DNA of 64,000 nt from contig NZ_JACBFO010000006.1 of NCBI RefSeq assembly GCF_021401135.1, forward strand, positions 62,001 to 126,000. Direction: 5' to 3'. Below the pieces are notes generated by a model that searched no databases, was not told the DNA's origin, and worked only from the letters and a program-made list of their open reading frames with translations. How positions within the stretch are numbered: the first letter of the stretch is position 1; each line of letters begins with the position of its first letter. Origin of the DNA: Azonexus sp. R2A61. Its GTDB lineage: Bacteria > Pseudomonadota > Gammaproteobacteria > Burkholderiales > Rhodocyclaceae. This document shows positions 48,568 through 59,445 of this stretch, in pieces. A program made the position numbers and the translations under genes.

Positions 48568-49188
48568 TCAGGGCAGCTGCGTCAGGTAATGGGTGATGGC
48601 GACGATGTCTTCGTTCTTCAGCGCTGCGGTGGCGATCGACATCAGCTGGTTGTTGCGGATGCCGGTACCGTCGCGGTAGCGGGTGATCGAGGTTTGCAGG
48701 TAGGGCATTTTCTGACCGGCCAGGCGCGGGTAGGTTTCGTGCCCGTGCGCCTGTGGCCCGTGGCAGCGCACGCACTGCTTTTCGAACAGGGCCTTGCCGC
48801 GCGCCACCTGGGCCGGGTCGCCCTTGGAAGGCGGCACCGGCAGGCTGGCATAGTAGGCGGCGGCCTGGGCACGCTCGTCGTCCTTGAGGACCTTGATCAG
48901 CCCTTGCATGAAGGCATCCTTGCGCTCGCCGGCGCCGAACTTGCGGATCTGTTCGAGCAGGTAGGCGGCGTTCTGGCCGGCCAGATTGGGCACTTCCGGC
49001 GTCTTGCTGATGCCGTTCTCGCCGTGGCAGTTGGCGCAGAAAAAAGTGATCTTCTTGCCGGCATCGATCGCCGCGCGCATCGCGACGGGATCGGATTCCA
49101 GGGTTTTCAGCCGGTCGACCGCAGAAGTCTGGGCAAAAGCGCCGGCGGCAACGGCCGACATCAGGGCGCCAAGGATCAGGGCACGCAT
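48568..49188 (-). CDS. Dihaem cytochrome c (cytochrome c4/c553 family)
   Basis: 206 residues with a signal peptide (RALILGALMSAVAAGAFAQ). Two haem c sites are present, CANCH near residue 51 and CVRCH near 138, each in a repeat unit ending with a methionine ligand region (DAFMQGLIKVL and NNQLMSIATAALKNEDI). This is the two-domain cytochrome c4 architecture, a periplasmic electron carrier between the bc1 complex and terminal oxidases. It stands alone between aroG and tldD. Confidence 0.9.
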   Translation of the reverse strand: MRALILGALMSAVAAGAFAQTSAVDRLKTLESDPVAMRAAIDAGKKITFFCANCHGENGISKTPEVPNLAGQNAAYLLEQIRKFGAGERKDAFMQGLIKVLKDDERAQAAAYYASLPVPPSKGDPAQVARGKALFEKQCVRCHGPQAHGHETYPRLAGQKMPYLQTSITRYRDGTGIRNNQLMSIATAALKNEDIVAITHYLTQLP

Positions 49189-49214
49189 TCGATTCCCCTT
49201 ACGGAAAAGAGGGA

Positions 49215-50660
49215 TTATGCCGTTCCGCCCACCGTCAGTCCATCGATACGCAGCGTTGGCTGGCCTACGCCGACCGGCACGCTCTGGCCGTCCTTGCCGC
49301 AGGTGCCGACGCCGGGATCGAGTTTCAGGTCGTTGCCGATCATCGAGACGCGGGTCAGCGCATCCGGGCCGTTGCCGATCAGCGTCGCGCCCTTGATCGG
49401 CCGCGTCACCTTGCCGTCCTCGATCAGGTAGGCCTCGCTCATCGAGAAGACGAACTTGCCGCTGGTGATGTCGACCTGGCCGCCGCCGAAATTGGCGGCG
49501 TAGATGCCCTTCTTCACCGAGCCGATGATTTCCTGCGGATCGTGCTCGCCGGCCAGCATCATGGTGTTGGTCATGCGCGGCAGCGGCAGGTGGGCGAAGG
49601 ATTCGCGGCGCCCGTTGCCGGTCGGCGCGACGCCCATCAGGCGGGCATTCAGGCTGTCCTGCATGTAGCCCTTGAGGATGCCGTCCTCGATCAGCACGGT
49701 GCGCTGGGTGACGTTGCCTTCGTCGTCGATGTTCAGCGAGCCGCGGCGGTCGTCGATCGTGCCGTCGTCGATGACGGTGACGCCCTTGGCGGCAACGCGC
49801 TCGCCGATACGGCCGGAAAAGGCCGAACTGCCCTTGCGGTTGAAGTCGCCTTCGAGCCCGTGGCCAACCGCCTCGTGCAGCAGGATGCCGGGCCAGCCGG
49901 CGCCGAGCACGACGGTCATCTGGCCGGCCGGCGCCGCGTCGGCGTGCAGGTTGGTAACGGCCTGGTGCACCGCTTCCCTGGCGTAGCGCTGCAGGATTTC
50001 GTCATCGAAATAGCCGAAATCGAAACGCCCGCCGCCGCCCGAGGCGCCCTGCTCGCGCTTGCCATTCTCTTCGACGATGACCGAGATCGAGCAACGCACC
50101 AGCGGCCGGATGTCGGCGGCCAGCCGACCATCCGAGCCGGCGACCAGGATCACCTCGTATTCGCCGGCCAGCGAGGCCATGACCTGGACGACGCGCGGAT
50201 CGGCAGCCTTGGCAAAACCCTCCAGGCGTTCGAGCAGCTTGACCTTGGCATCGGCCGGCAGCGAGGCGATCGGGTCGTTCGGCAGGTACAGCGAGCGGGC
50301 TGCGGTCGACGCCTGCAACGCCGACAATTTGCCGTTCTGCCCGGCGGCGGCGATGGCGCGCACGGCGCTGGCGGCATCGGACAGCGCCAGCGCGCTGATG
50401 TCGTCGGAGTAGGCGAAGGCGGTTTTCTCGCCGGCGATGGCGCGCACGCCGACGCCCTGATCGATACTGAAACTGCCGGCCTTGACGATGCCTTCGTCCA
50501 GGCTCCAGGCTTCATTGCGCGAATACTGGAAATACAGGTCGGCGTAATCGACATCGTGCGTCAGGATCTGCCCGAAGGTCCGGCTCAGGTCGGATTCGGA
50601 CAGCGAGAACGGGGTCAGCAACAGGGATTCGGCTTGCGCCAGGAGATTCGTCGGATTCAT
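49215..50660 (-). CDS. tldD: Metalloprotease TldD
   Basis: 481 residues from ATG 50660. The zinc motif [11 protein letters not shown] (HExxxH) lies near residue 267, followed by [19 protein letters not shown], the [20 protein letters not shown] block and the C-terminal [19 protein letters not shown]. TldD works with TldE/PmbA as a protease that matures ribosomal peptides and degrades unfolded ones. It is the third gene of a yhdP-nit-tldD operon common in proteobacteria. Confidence 0.95.
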   Translation of the reverse strand: MNPTNLLAQAESLLLTPFSLSESDLSRTFGQILTHDVDYADLYFQYSRNEAWSLDEGIVKAGSFSIDQGVGVRAIAGEKTAFAYSDDISALALSDAASAVRAIAAAGQNGKLSALQASTAARSLYLPNDPIASLPADAKVKLLERLEGFAKAADPRVVQVMASLAGEYEVILVAGSDGRLAADIRPLVRCSISVIVEENGKREQGASGGGGRFDFGYFDDEILQRYAREAVHQAVTNLHADAAPAGQMTVVLGAGWPGILLHEAVGHGLEGDFNRKGSSAFSGRIGERVAAKGVTVIDDGTIDDRRGSLNIDDEGNVTQRTVLIEDGILKGYMQDSLNARLMGVAPTGNGRRESFAHLPLPRMTNTMMLAGEHDPQEIIGSVKKGIYAANFGGGQVDITSGKFVFSMSEAYLIEDGKVTRPIKGATLIGNGPDALTRVSMIGNDLKLDPGVGTCGKDGQSVPVGVGQPTLRIDGLTVGGTA

Positions 50661-50671
50661 CGGGTAGCTCG

Positions 50672-51502
50672 TCAAAGTGCTTGTATCTTGCGGTGGGCGA
50701 GTGCCGGCAGGCTCTCGCGGATGTCGGTGATGCGCTGGTGGTCGAGGTCGGCGATGACCACGCCCGGCCCTTTCAGCTTGCGGTCGAGGATCTCGCCCCA
50801 GGGGTCGACGATCATGCTGTTGCCGTGCGTCAGCCGGCCGTTTTCGTGGCGCCCGCCCTGTCCGACCGCGAGCAGGTAGCATTGGTTCTCGATGGCGCGG
50901 GCGCGCAACAGGATTTCCCAGTGCGCGCGGCCGGTGGTCTCGGTAAACGCGGCCGGCATCAGGATCAGGTCGACCGGGCCGAGCGCCCGGTACAGTTCGG
51001 GAAAGCGCAGGTCGTAGCAGATCGACAGGGCGATCCGGCCGAACGGCGTGTCGACCGCGACCGGCGTGTCGCCCGGCTCGATGAAGGCGGATTCGTCGTA
51101 GGCTTCGTCGCCTTTCCGGAAGCCGAACAGGTGAATCTTGTCGTAACGGGCAACGCATTCGCCCTGCGGATTGAAGACCAGGCTGCTGTTCTTCATCTTG
51201 TCCGGCGATCCTGCGGTCAACGGGATCGAACCGGCAAAAATCCACAGACCGTGGCGCTGCGCGGTCTGCGCCAGCCAGTCCTGCACCGGGCCGCGGCCGA
51301 AATCCTCGCGGGCGCGCACGCGGTCGGCATCGGCGGCGCCGATGATCGGAAAGTATTCGGGCAGCACGACCAGTTGCGCGCCCTGGGCGACGGCTTCGTC
51401 GACCAGCCGGCCGGCGGCCGTCAGGTTGTCCGCGACACGCGGTCCGGACACCATCTGCAGGGCGGCGATGCGGCAGTTCTGCGGTCGACGGGGCAAATTC
51501 AT
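50672..51502 (-). CDS. Carbon-nitrogen hydrolase, Nit1 type (deaminated glutathione amidase)
   Basis: 276 residues. The Glu-Lys-Cys triad is present as [20 protein letters not shown] and [12 protein letters not shown]. The HLFGF and [20 protein letters not shown] segments favour the Nit1/YbeM branch, which repairs deaminated glutathione, over omega-amidase. The ATGA overlap with yhdP at its start and a 12-base gap to tldD make a tight operon. Confidence 0.9.
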   Translation of the reverse strand: MNLPRRPQNCRIAALQMVSGPRVADNLTAAGRLVDEAVAQGAQLVVLPEYFPIIGAADADRVRAREDFGRGPVQDWLAQTAQRHGLWIFAGSIPLTAGSPDKMKNSSLVFNPQGECVARYDKIHLFGFRKGDEAYDESAFIEPGDTPVAVDTPFGRIALSICYDLRFPELYRALGPVDLILMPAAFTETTGRAHWEILLRARAIENQCYLLAVGQGGRHENGRLTHGNSMIVDPWGEILDRKLKGPGVVIADLDHQRITDIRESLPALAHRKIQAL

Positions 51503-54500
51503 GGTTTTTCCTGGGCGGACGGCGGGGCGGCATTGTCCTGGGCGCTCTTGTCCACTTGCGGATCGTCCCAGCTGCCGGTCACATGATAACGGTAGGCGAA
51601 CAAGCGATTCAGCGGATTCTGCAACACCGTGCTGGCCACCAGCGCGGCAGCGCCGGCCACCGGATTGATCACCGCGACGCCGACCGCCGCCAGGTTGGAG
51701 ATTTCCGGCCGGACGGTGACCTGCAGGTCCTGCGTCTCGCGTTGCAGGTCGGTGTGGCCGGCGATCAGCACCTGGACCGCCGGGCCGTTCATCTTCATGT
51801 CCTCGACCGTGCGCATCACGCCGCCTTCGACGCGCAGCTTGGCGTCGATGCTGTCGAAGGCCAGGCCGTCGCTGAACAGATCGCGGAAATCGAGACTCAG
51901 CCGGCGCGGGATCGATTGCAGCGAGATCAGCCCGAGCAGCCGGCCGACGCCGGGTTCGAGCTTGTTGAACTGCCCCTTCTCGGCATGCACGCCGAGATTG
52001 CCGGCCAGCGACGGGTAGTGGATGGCGGTCAACGCGCCGTTCCAGCGCAGATTGCCGTTCAGCGTCGCCTTGCCGGCCCGCACCGCATCGGCGTAACCGA
52101 GCCGGGTCAGCAGTTTGCCGATGTCGGCAACGTCGAGCTCGAAATCGAGCTGGGTCTGCTGCTGCGCGCCGCGCTGCCAGCGCCCCTTGCCTTTCAGTTC
52201 GCCGTCCGGATTGGCCAGGCGCAGCTTGTCGAGCAGCCAGTTGCCGCCCTGATTGCGCGCCTGCAGTTCGAGCCGGCCGAGCGTCTTGTCGTCCAGCCGC
52301 AACTGGTCGACGACCAGGTTCATGCCGGGCAGGCTGTCGATCACGTTGTCGCGCTTGCCTTCGGTCATCGCCCGGTTCAGCAGCAGGCGGCGGAAGCGGC
52401 CTTCCAGCCAGCCGTCGCCGGCGCCGCGCCAGAACAGTTCGCCGGCGGCCTGGCGGGATTCCAGGGTGATCTGCCAACCGGCGCCGCTGGGCCGGACCAG
52501 CGTATCGACATCGCTGTAATCCTGGCCGAGCAGCCGCAAACGCGGCGTGCGGATGCGCGCTTCGGCAAACGCCATGCCGTCGCCGTCGGTAGCGGCGGCG
52601 GGCGCCGCACCGGCAGGCGTGGCGCTGTCCAGGTAGGGACGCCAGGCGTCAACGTCGACCACCGGTTGCTGGATGCGCACCGCCAGCCCGCGCGCCGGCA
52701 ACGACATGTCGCTGTCGCCGACCGAGAAGACGCCCTGCGCCCAACGCCCGTCGCGGCGCACCATCAGCCCCTGGGCGACCTTGCCGAGCGTGATCCGGTA
52801 CTGTTCGACGTTGGCTGCCGGCGCCTGCCGTTCGATGCGCAGCGGCAGGCGCGCCGTGGCCGACTTGTTCAAGGCATCGGGCAAGGGCGACGAAATGCCC
52901 AGCAGATCGGAGGTGATGACCACCGAGGCGTTGCGCTTCTGGACGCCGATTTCCGCCTTCCACGGCGTCGAACCGCTGAGCTGGCCGAGCAGCGGCCAGC
53001 CGAAGTGGCGATTGACCTCGCCGATGCTGGCGGTGCCGGTTGCCAGGATGGCAACCTGGTTGCCCTGGCTCTTCACGTCGACGCGGAACGGCCCGCCGAA
53101 ACCGCGGCCGGTGATGTTGTCGGCGCTGACCGTCTGTTCGGTGATGTGCAGCCGGCCGTTGACCTGGGTCAGGAAGGGCAGGCCGTCGATCGGCATCAAC
53201 TGGTTGTCGAGGAAGTGGAAGGTGCCGACGACCTTGGTGTCGAGCGCGTGGCGCAGCGGAATGTCCAGATCGAGGTCGAGCTTGCCGTTGCCGTTGGCCT
53301 TCATGCCTTCGGTGAAGTGATCGATGCTGGCGGCGACCGGGCTGCGCTCGACGAACTTCAGGAATTCGGCGGTCGGCCCGTGCGCGCCGCCGCGGACGAG
53401 CAGCATTTCCTCGTCGGACTCGAAATCGGGGATGACGACCTTGACCTCGCCCAGCTGCGCACCCAGGATGCGCCCCTTGTGGGCGCGGACTTCCATGCCG
53501 ACGCCGAAACGCATGTCGGCATCGACCTGGTCGATCAGCGGCCAGCCTTCGGCGTAATCGATCCGCGTGTCGACGGCGCGGGCGGTCACCAGGAATTGTC
53601 CGGTCGACGGGTCGCGGAACGGAAAATGCCGCAGGTCGCCCTTGAGCACCAGCCGGGCATCGCGCGCCGTGCCGCTGACGATGCCGTGCTTGAGCCACAT
53701 CCGGGCATCGACGTTGACCGCGTGCGGCATGTAGCGCCAGACCGCATCGCCGCGCGCCTTGTCGATGCTGGCCCGCAGGTCGATGACGCCGGGGCCGTTG
53801 CCGTCGTAGCGATAGCTGCCCGAGGTTTCGCCGGTGGCGTCGTCGCCGGCGAAGGCCAGGCGCTCGATGTCCACCTGCCAGGCGCCGCTGCCGCCGGCTT
53901 CGTGCTGCCAGCGGATGCTGCCGTTCAGCGTGTCGAAGCTCATGTTCGGCTCGGGAAAGACCGAGGGCAACGAAAGGTCGGCCTGCTCGCTGTCCAGCTT
54001 CAGGCGGCCGCCCTTCTCGGTCGCCTCGATGCTGCCGCTGAGGCCGCTGCCGCCCGGCACGGCGCCGTCGGCGCGCAGGCCGAGACGCATGAAACCGGCG
54101 TTCAGCGCATAACGGCCCAGTTGCTGGTCGGCGTAGGACCAGCTGGCGCGCAGGTCGCTCAGGCGCCCTTCCGGCGCATGCGTCGCCAGTCGTTGCCGGG
54201 TCCCGTCATCGAGCGGCAGATAGGCGGCGAGCCTGGCCAGCACGCCGAGATCGAGCAAATTTGCCTGCGCCTTGCCGTCGACCGCAGCGCCGCGCTGCTG
54301 CCAGTCAAGCCGGAAATCGGTCGGCACCAGCCGGGTACCGTCGCGCGCCGACAGTTCGAGGCGCTGGCCGGCGACGCTCCAGTCGTTGGCCCGGTAACGC
54401 CCTTCCAGACGGCCGCGCAGGTTCAGCAGATCGAGCATCGGCAGGCGCTTGCCCAGGCGCAGGTGGACATCTTCCAGCGCCACGTCGGCGGTCAACTGGC

Positions 54501-55449
54501 CCTGGCCGTCGTCGAGATCGCCCCACACGCGCAGCGCACCGCGGCCTTGCGGCAGATCAACGGGGTAGTCGATCCAGGCCCGCCAGCCGGCGAGATCGGC
54601 GTAACCGAGTTCGAGGAAAAGCTTGCCGGCGTAGTGCTCGAAAGCGTCGTGCAGATCGCCATGGACTTCGCCGCGCAGGTCGATGCGCGCCGCCAGCGCC
54701 GCCGGCGGCGCCGCCGACAGGCCGAAACGGTGGCGCCGGCCGCTGTTGTCGAGGCCGAACTGCAAGTCTTCGAGAATCAGCGGCGGCGCGCCGCGCAGCG
54801 CATCTTCCCAGACCACGGTGGCGTCGCGGATGCGGATGCGCTTCTGTTCGAGCAGCCATTCGAGCGCGGCCGGATCGTCGTTGCCGCTCGGTTCGATGCC
54901 GGCGACGCTGATCCGCCCGTCCTCGCCGCGCCGGATCTGCAGTACCGGCTGTTCGATGGCGAGCAGCGAAAAGATCGGTCGCAGCCGCCACAGGCTGTGC
55001 CACGACAGCACCACCCGCACCTGGGCCAGGGTCAGTGCCGGGTTGGCTTCGCGGTCGAGCACCGACACCTCGTCGAGCACCAGTTCGGGATTCAGCCCAT
55101 GCCAGTCGGCGGCCAGCCGCCCGATGGCGATCGGTTGACCGAGCGCCTCGCTGCTCAGTCGTTCGATGTCGCCCCGGTAATCGGCGACGCCGGGCAGCAC
55201 CAGGTAGCGCAGCACCAGCAGCAGCGCGACGAAGGCCAGCCAGCCGGCGAAAGTCGCCCAGCCCAGCAGGCGCAACGCGCGCCGGACCGGCGGCCGGGCC
55301 AGCCAGGCGCGCGGGCCGCGCAGGCGGTAATAGAGCGCGGCATGTTCCGGGCTGGGCGGCGTGAGAGAAGGCGGTCGGGAATCGGTCAAACGGGCTGCGC
55401 TTTGCCAGAAACGGAAGGAGGTCACTACAATCGGTGGTTTGCTACGCAT
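51499..55449 (-). CDS. yhdP: YhdP/AsmA-like inner-membrane lipid-transport protein
   Basis: 1316 residues from ATG 55449 with AAGG upstream; a GTG at 55425 is an alternative. An N-terminal membrane helix ([20 protein letters not shown], about residue 60) is followed by more than 1200 residues of beta-rich AsmA/RBG repeats. The C-terminal conserved region includes [40 protein letters not shown] and [20 protein letters not shown]. It spans the periplasm and moves phospholipids to the outer membrane, supporting its permeability barrier. The start region faces glnE divergently. Confidence 0.9.
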   Translation of the reverse strand: MRSKPPIVVTSFRFWQSAARLTDSRPPSLTPPSPEHAALYYRLRGPRAWLARPPVRRALRLLGWATFAGWLAFVALLLVLRYLVLPGVADYRGDIERLSSEALGQPIAIGRLAADWHGLNPELVLDEVSVLDREANPALTLAQVRVVLSWHSLWRLRPIFSLLAIEQPVLQIRRGEDGRISVAGIEPSGNDDPAALEWLLEQKRIRIRDATVVWEDALRGAPPLILEDLQFGLDNSGRRHRFGLSAAPPAALAARIDLRGEVHGDLHDAFEHYAGKLFLELGYADLAGWRAWIDYPVDLPQGRGALRVWGDLDDGQGQLTADVALEDVHLRLGKRLPMLDLLNLRGRLEGRYRANDWSVAGQRLELSARDGTRLVPTDFRLDWQQRGAAVDGKAQANLLDLGVLARLAAYLPLDDGTRQRLATHAPEGRLSDLRASWSYADQQLGRYALNAGFMRLGLRADGAVPGGSGLSGSIEATEKGGRLKLDSEQADLSLPSVFPEPNMSFDTLNGSIRWQHEAGGSGAWQVDIERLAFAGDDATGETSGSYRYDGNGPGVIDLRASIDKARGDAVWRYMPHAVNVDARMWLKHGIVSGTARDARLVLKGDLRHFPFRDPSTGQFLVTARAVDTRIDYAEGWPLIDQVDADMRFGVGMEVRAHKGRILGAQLGEVKVVIPDFESDEEMLLVRGGAHGPTAEFLKFVERSPVAASIDHFTEGMKANGNGKLDLDLDIPLRHALDTKVVGTFHFLDNQLMPIDGLPFLTQVNGRLHITEQTVSADNITGRGFGGPFRVDVKSQGNQVAILATGTASIGEVNRHFGWPLLGQLSGSTPWKAEIGVQKRNASVVITSDLLGISSPLPDALNKSATARLPLRIERQAPAANVEQYRITLGKVAQGLMVRRDGRWAQGVFSVGDSDMSLPARGLAVRIQQPVVDVDAWRPYLDSATPAGAAPAAATDGDGMAFAEARIRTPRLRLLGQDYSDVDTLVRPSGAGWQITLESRQAAGELFWRGAGDGWLEGRFRRLLLNRAMTEGKRDNVIDSLPGMNLVVDQLRLDDKTLGRLELQARNQGGNWLLDKLRLANPDGELKGKGRWQRGAQQQTQLDFELDVADIGKLLTRLGYADAVRAGKATLNGNLRWNGALTAIHYPSLAGNLGVHAEKGQFNKLEPGVGRLLGLISLQSIPRRLSLDFRDLFSDGLAFDSIDAKLRVEGGVMRTVEDMKMNGPAVQVLIAGHTDLQRETQDLQVTVRPEISNLAAVGVAVINPVAGAAALVASTVLQNPLNRLFAYRYHVTGSWDDPQVDKSAQDNAAPPSAQEKP
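55402..55431 (+). promoter_or_regulatory. Candidate promoter of glnE
   Basis: TTGCCA (55402-55407) and TACAAT (55426-55431) with an 18-bp spacer, 50 bases before the glnE ATG. It lies within the first codons of the longest yhdP reading frame on the other strand. Confidence 0.5.
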
Positions 55450-55481
55450 TCTACCTTGCCGGCTCGACGCCGCCCGAATCC

Positions 55482-58178
55482 ATGGCCCAATCCCCCGATC
55501 CCCGCTGGCATGACGCGCTGGCCCACAGCCGTTACCTGAGCACGCTGCTGCAGGCCCGCCCCGAACTGATTCCCGAACTGCAGGCCAGCTGGCACACGCC
55601 GCTCGACGAAGCACTGCTGCAGGCACCGCTGGCCGGCGAATTCGCCGACGACGAAGCACTGCGCCGGGCCTTGCGCCGGCTGCGCCAGCGGGCGATGGCG
55701 CACATCATGCTGCGCGACCTGTGCGGCCTGGCGCCGCTCGCCGAAGTCGTCGAAAGCATGACGCTGCTGGCCGACGTGACGACCAACTTCGCGCTGACCC
55801 ACTATCACCGGCAACTGGTCGCCACCTACGGCGAACCGCTCGACGCGGCCGGCAATCCGCAGCGCCTGCTGGTGATCGGCATGGGCAAGCTGGGCGGCCG
55901 CGAGCTGAACGTGTCGTCCGACGTCGATTACATCTTCGTGTACCCCGAGGAAGGCGACACCGCCGGGCCGAAGTCGATCGAAAACCACGATTTCTTCAAC
56001 CGGCTGGGCAAGAAGATCATCCAGGCGCTCGGCGACATCACCGCCGACGGCCAGGTCTTCCGCGTCGACATGCGGCTGCGCCCGCACGGCGATTCCGGGC
56101 CGCTGGTCTGCTCGCTCGACTCGCTGGAAAACTATTTCATCACCCAGGGCCGCGAGTGGGAACGCTATGCCTGGATCAAGGGCCGGACGATGAACGCCGG
56201 CGACAACCTGCAGCCGGCCTGGGTCGATGCGATGCAGAAGATCGCCCGCCCCTTCGTCTTCCGCAAGTACCTCGACTTCGGCGCGATCAACGCGATGCGC
56301 GACCTGCACGCGCAGATCCGCCGCGAGGTGGCGCGCAAGGACATGGCCGACCACGTCAAGCTCGGCCCCGGCGGCATCCGCGAGATCGAGTTCATCGCCC
56401 AGGTGTTCCAGCTGATCCGCGGCGGCCGCGATGCCGGACTGCAGATCCGCGCCACGCTCGATGTGCTGGCGCTGCTCGTCGAACGCCAGTTGCTGCCGGC
56501 CGACAGCGAGCGCGAACTGCGCGAGGCCTACGTTTTCCTGCGCCGCCTCGAACACCGCCTGCAATACGTCGGCGACCAGCAGACGCACATGCTGCCGGTC
56601 GACGCCGGCGAACGGGAAAAAATCGCCCGCAGCATGGATTTCCCGGATTGGCCGGCCATGCTCGCCGTGCTCGACGCGCACCGCACGCGGGTCAGCCGGC
56701 ATTTCGACGAAGTCTTCTCCGACCCGGAATCGGGCGAACACCCGCTGACCGGCCTGTGGCTCGGCCAGCTCGACGAGGACACCGCTTTCGAAGCCTTCGG
56801 CAACCTCGGCTTTCGCCGTCCGCAGGAGGCCATCGCCAGTCTGACCGCGCTGCGCGAATCGAGCCGCTACCAGCAGTTGCCGGCCAGCAACCGCCAGCGG
56901 CTCGACGCGGTCGGCCCGCGCCTGATCGAAGCGGCCGGCGCCACGCCGGAACCGGACACGACGCTGCAACGCGGCATCGGCTTCCTCGAGAACATCGCCC
57001 GCCGCGGTTCCTATCTGGCGCTGTTGCAGCAATACCCGATGGCCTTGCGCCGCGTCGCCGACATGATCTGCGCCTCGGCCTGGGCTGCCGACTACCTGAA
57101 CCGCCACCCGCTGCTGCTCGACGAACTGCTCGACCAGCGCCTGTACGACGGCGCCACCGACTGGACCGGTTTCCGCGAGCAGTTGCGCGTCAACCTCGCC
57201 ACCCATGCCGGCGACACCGAGCGCGAGATGGACATCCTGCGCGAGATGCACCACGCCCAGGTCTTCCGGCTGCTGGCCCAGGACCTGGCCGGGCTGCAGA
57301 CCATCGAATCGCTGTCCGACCATCTGACCGAACTGGCCGACACCATCGTCCGGGAAACGCTGCCGCTGGTCTGGGGCAAGATCCGCAACCGGCACTGCGA
57401 CACCCCGAAATTCGCCGTCATCGGCTACGGCAAGATGGGCGGCAAGGAACTCGGCTACGCCTCCGACCTCGATCTGGTTTACCTCTACGACGATGCCGAC
57501 CAGGACGCCCAGGAAAACTACACCCGGCTCGGCCAGCGCCTGGGTACCTGGCTGTCCAGCCAGACGCCGGCCGGCATCCTGTTCGAGACCGACCTGCGGC
57601 TGCGCCCGAACGGCGATTCCGGCCTGCTGGCGGTGACCGTCGATGCCTTCCGCGATTACGAACTGAAGAACGCCTGGACCTGGGAACACCAGGCGCTGAC
57701 CCGCGCCCGCTTCTGCGCCGGCGATCCGGCGGTCGGCCAGCGCTTCGAAGAAATCCGCTGCGAAATCCTGCGCCTGCCGCGCGACCTGGCGACGCTGAAG
57801 GACGAAGTCGTCGCCATGCGCCGCAAGATGTACGACGCGCACGCCGGCCACAGCGCCACCCATTTCGGCCTGAAGCACGACAAGGGCGGCATCATCGACG
57901 TCGAGTTCATCGTGCAGTATCTGGTCCTCGGCCACGCCCACCGCCATGCCGAACTCACCGGCAACCTCGGCAACATCGCGCTGCTGAGGATCGCCGGCGA
58001 ACTGGGCCTGATCGATCCGGCGCAGGCCCGGGCGGCCGGCGACGCCTACCGCGAATTCCGCCGGCTGCAGCATGCCCGCCGGCTGTCGGCCACACCGAAG
58101 GCGCCGGTGCCGCGCGAGGAAGTGGAAAAGCACATTCTTGCGGTCGACACCCTCTGGCAGGCCGTTTTCGGCGACTGA
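55482..58178 (+). CDS. glnE: Bifunctional glutamine synthetase adenylyltransferase/deadenylase
   Basis: 898 residues from ATG 55482, normal length. The two duplicated nucleotidyltransferase halves each carry the metal motif: GMGKLGGRELNVSSDVDYIF near residue 130 (deadenylylation) and GYGKMGGKELGYASDLDLVY near 645 (adenylylation). It controls glutamine synthetase activity according to PII signals of nitrogen status. Both catalytic Asp-x-Asp pairs are intact. The stop is 3 bases from a convergent lipoprotein gene. Confidence 0.96.
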   Translation: MAQSPDPRWHDALAHSRYLSTLLQARPELIPELQASWHTPLDEALLQAPLAGEFADDEALRRALRRLRQRAMAHIMLRDLCGLAPLAEVVESMTLLADVTTNFALTHYHRQLVATYGEPLDAAGNPQRLLVIGMGKLGGRELNVSSDVDYIFVYPEEGDTAGPKSIENHDFFNRLGKKIIQALGDITADGQVFRVDMRLRPHGDSGPLVCSLDSLENYFITQGREWERYAWIKGRTMNAGDNLQPAWVDAMQKIARPFVFRKYLDFGAINAMRDLHAQIRREVARKDMADHVKLGPGGIREIEFIAQVFQLIRGGRDAGLQIRATLDVLALLVERQLLPADSERELREAYVFLRRLEHRLQYVGDQQTHMLPVDAGEREKIARSMDFPDWPAMLAVLDAHRTRVSRHFDEVFSDPESGEHPLTGLWLGQLDEDTAFEAFGNLGFRRPQEAIASLTALRESSRYQQLPASNRQRLDAVGPRLIEAAGATPEPDTTLQRGIGFLENIARRGSYLALLQQYPMALRRVADMICASAWAADYLNRHPLLLDELLDQRLYDGATDWTGFREQLRVNLATHAGDTEREMDILREMHHAQVFRLLAQDLAGLQTIESLSDHLTELADTIVRETLPLVWGKIRNRHCDTPKFAVIGYGKMGGKELGYASDLDLVYLYDDADQDAQENYTRLGQRLGTWLSSQTPAGILFETDLRLRPNGDSGLLAVTVDAFRDYELKNAWTWEHQALTRARFCAGDPAVGQRFEEIRCEILRLPRDLATLKDEVVAMRRKMYDAHAGHSATHFGLKHDKGGIIDVEFIVQYLVLGHAHRHAELTGNLGNIALLRIAGELGLIDPAQARAAGDAYREFRRLQHARRLSATPKAPVPREEVEKHILAVDTLWQAVFGD

Positions 58179-58181
58179 CAC

Positions 58182-58823
58182 TCAGCGGTCGTCGCCGCGC
58201 GGCGGACCGCCCCTGGGGCCGTCGCGATGGCGGCCATCGTCACCGCCCCGCCGTTCGCCGTCCGGGCGGCGCCCTTCGGGACGGCCTTCCCAGCCCGCCG
58301 GCGGCGCGGCCTGCGGCATGTCGCGCGGCGGTGCGGGACGAAAATCGGGACGGCGCATCTCGCCACGCTCCGGCGGAGGTGCGGGACGCGGCGGTTCACG
58401 GTATTCCGGTCGCGGCGGTTCGCCACGCCGAGGTTCGCTGCGCGGCGGTTCTTCCCAAGCCCTGCGCGGCGGCGGTGGCGGTGGCGGTGGCGGAGTCACG
58501 ACCCGGGATGGTGGCGGCCCGTAGCGGTCCGTTTCCCAGCGACCGCCCTGATGACGCCAGTAGGAACCGTCGTTGACCCAGCGCGGTTCGACCCAGCGAT
58601 AACCGGGACGCGGCGGCGACCAGCGGCCGCCGACCCATTCGTAACGCGTACCGATCCAGTTCCAGTAGCCGCCCATCCAGACATAGCCGGTGACCGGCGG
58701 ATAGCCCGGATATTCGACGCGCGGCGGCGGCGGTGCCACCACCACCGCCTCATCGTAAGCCGGGGCGACGACACAGCCGCCCAGGGCGAGACTTGCAGAC
58801 ATCACCAGCAACAGCTTGCGCAT
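58182..58823 (-). CDS. YXWGXW-repeat lipoprotein with Pro/Arg-rich tail
   Basis: 213 residues from ATG 58823, with GAGGAACAAGGA upstream. The lipobox is LGGC near residue 17. The aromatic repeats (GYVWMGGYWNWIGTRYEWVG, GRWSPPRPGYRWVEPRWV, YWRHQGGRW) match the YXWGXW family of cell-surface proteins. From about residue 115 the tail is nearly all Pro, Arg, Gly and Glu, including a run of nine prolines. Function unknown; likely anchored in the outer membrane. Confidence 0.8.
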   Translation of the reverse strand: MRKLLLVMSASLALGGCVVAPAYDEAVVVAPPPPRVEYPGYPPVTGYVWMGGYWNWIGTRYEWVGGRWSPPRPGYRWVEPRWVNDGSYWRHQGGRWETDRYGPPPSRVVTPPPPPPPPPRRAWEEPPRSEPRRGEPPRPEYREPPRPAPPPERGEMRRPDFRPAPPRDMPQAAPPAGWEGRPEGRRPDGERRGGDDGRHRDGPRGGPPRGDDR

Positions 58824-58936
58824 TCCTTGTTCCTCCATCGGGGAGACGCCAATGCCGGAATAACGCACCGGCCGACGCGCGGCCGACCGGATTTACGAAC
58901 TGTTGCAATCGGCGCCGCGACGGGCGCCGAGCCGGA

Positions 58937-59362
58937 TCACTTCTGCAGCGAGTCGCGGATTTCGCGCAGCAGCACGATGTCTTCCGGCGTAGCCGGGGCT
59001 TCTTCGACGACCGGCGCTTCCGGTTTGCGCAGCCGGTTCATCTGCTTGACCATCAAGAAGATGATGAAGGCCAGGATGACGAAATTGACCAGGATGGTCA
59101 GGAAACTGCCGTAGGCGAACACGGCGATACCGGCCTTCTTCAGGTCGGCCAGCGTGCTCAGGTTGTTCGGGTTGTCGCCGAGCACGACGAACAGGTTGGA
59201 GAAGTCGAGATTGCCGACCACCTTGCCGACCAGCGGCATGATCAGGTCGCCGACGATGGAATCGACGATCTTGCCGAAAGCGCCGCCGATGATGACACCG
59301 ACGGCGAGATCGACGGCGTTGCCCTTGACGGCGAATTCACGAAATTCCTGCATCATGCTCAT
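58937..59362 (-). CDS. mscL: Large-conductance mechanosensitive channel
   Basis: 141 residues. The N-terminal amphipathic helix and first membrane helix ([40 protein letters not shown]) and the second helix ([20 protein letters not shown]) are diagnostic. The cytoplasmic helix ends in [13 protein letters not shown]. It forms a pentamer releasing solutes on hypo-osmotic shock. Start at 59362 has GAGG eight bases upstream. Confidence 0.97.
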   Translation of the reverse strand: MSMMQEFREFAVKGNAVDLAVGVIIGGAFGKIVDSIVGDLIMPLVGKVVGNLDFSNLFVVLGDNPNNLSTLADLKKAGIAVFAYGSFLTILVNFVILAFIIFLMVKQMNRLRKPEAPVVEEAPATPEDIVLLREIRDSLQK

Positions 59363-59445
59363 GCTGTTTTCCTCGGGGAATGATGGTTTATGGGTGGGGC
59401 ATTATTCTTGCGCGGCCGAAACAGCGTCAAGCCGCTTTGCATTAT

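Noticed and set aside
51556-55539. 1327-codon plus-strand open frame opposite yhdP
   Set aside because: No recognisable domain and composition dictated by the opposite strand; yhdP has its membrane helix, conserved C-terminus and operon context.
55425-58181. 918-codon minus-strand open frame opposite glnE
   Set aside because: glnE carries both catalytic motifs; the antisense frame is a shadow.
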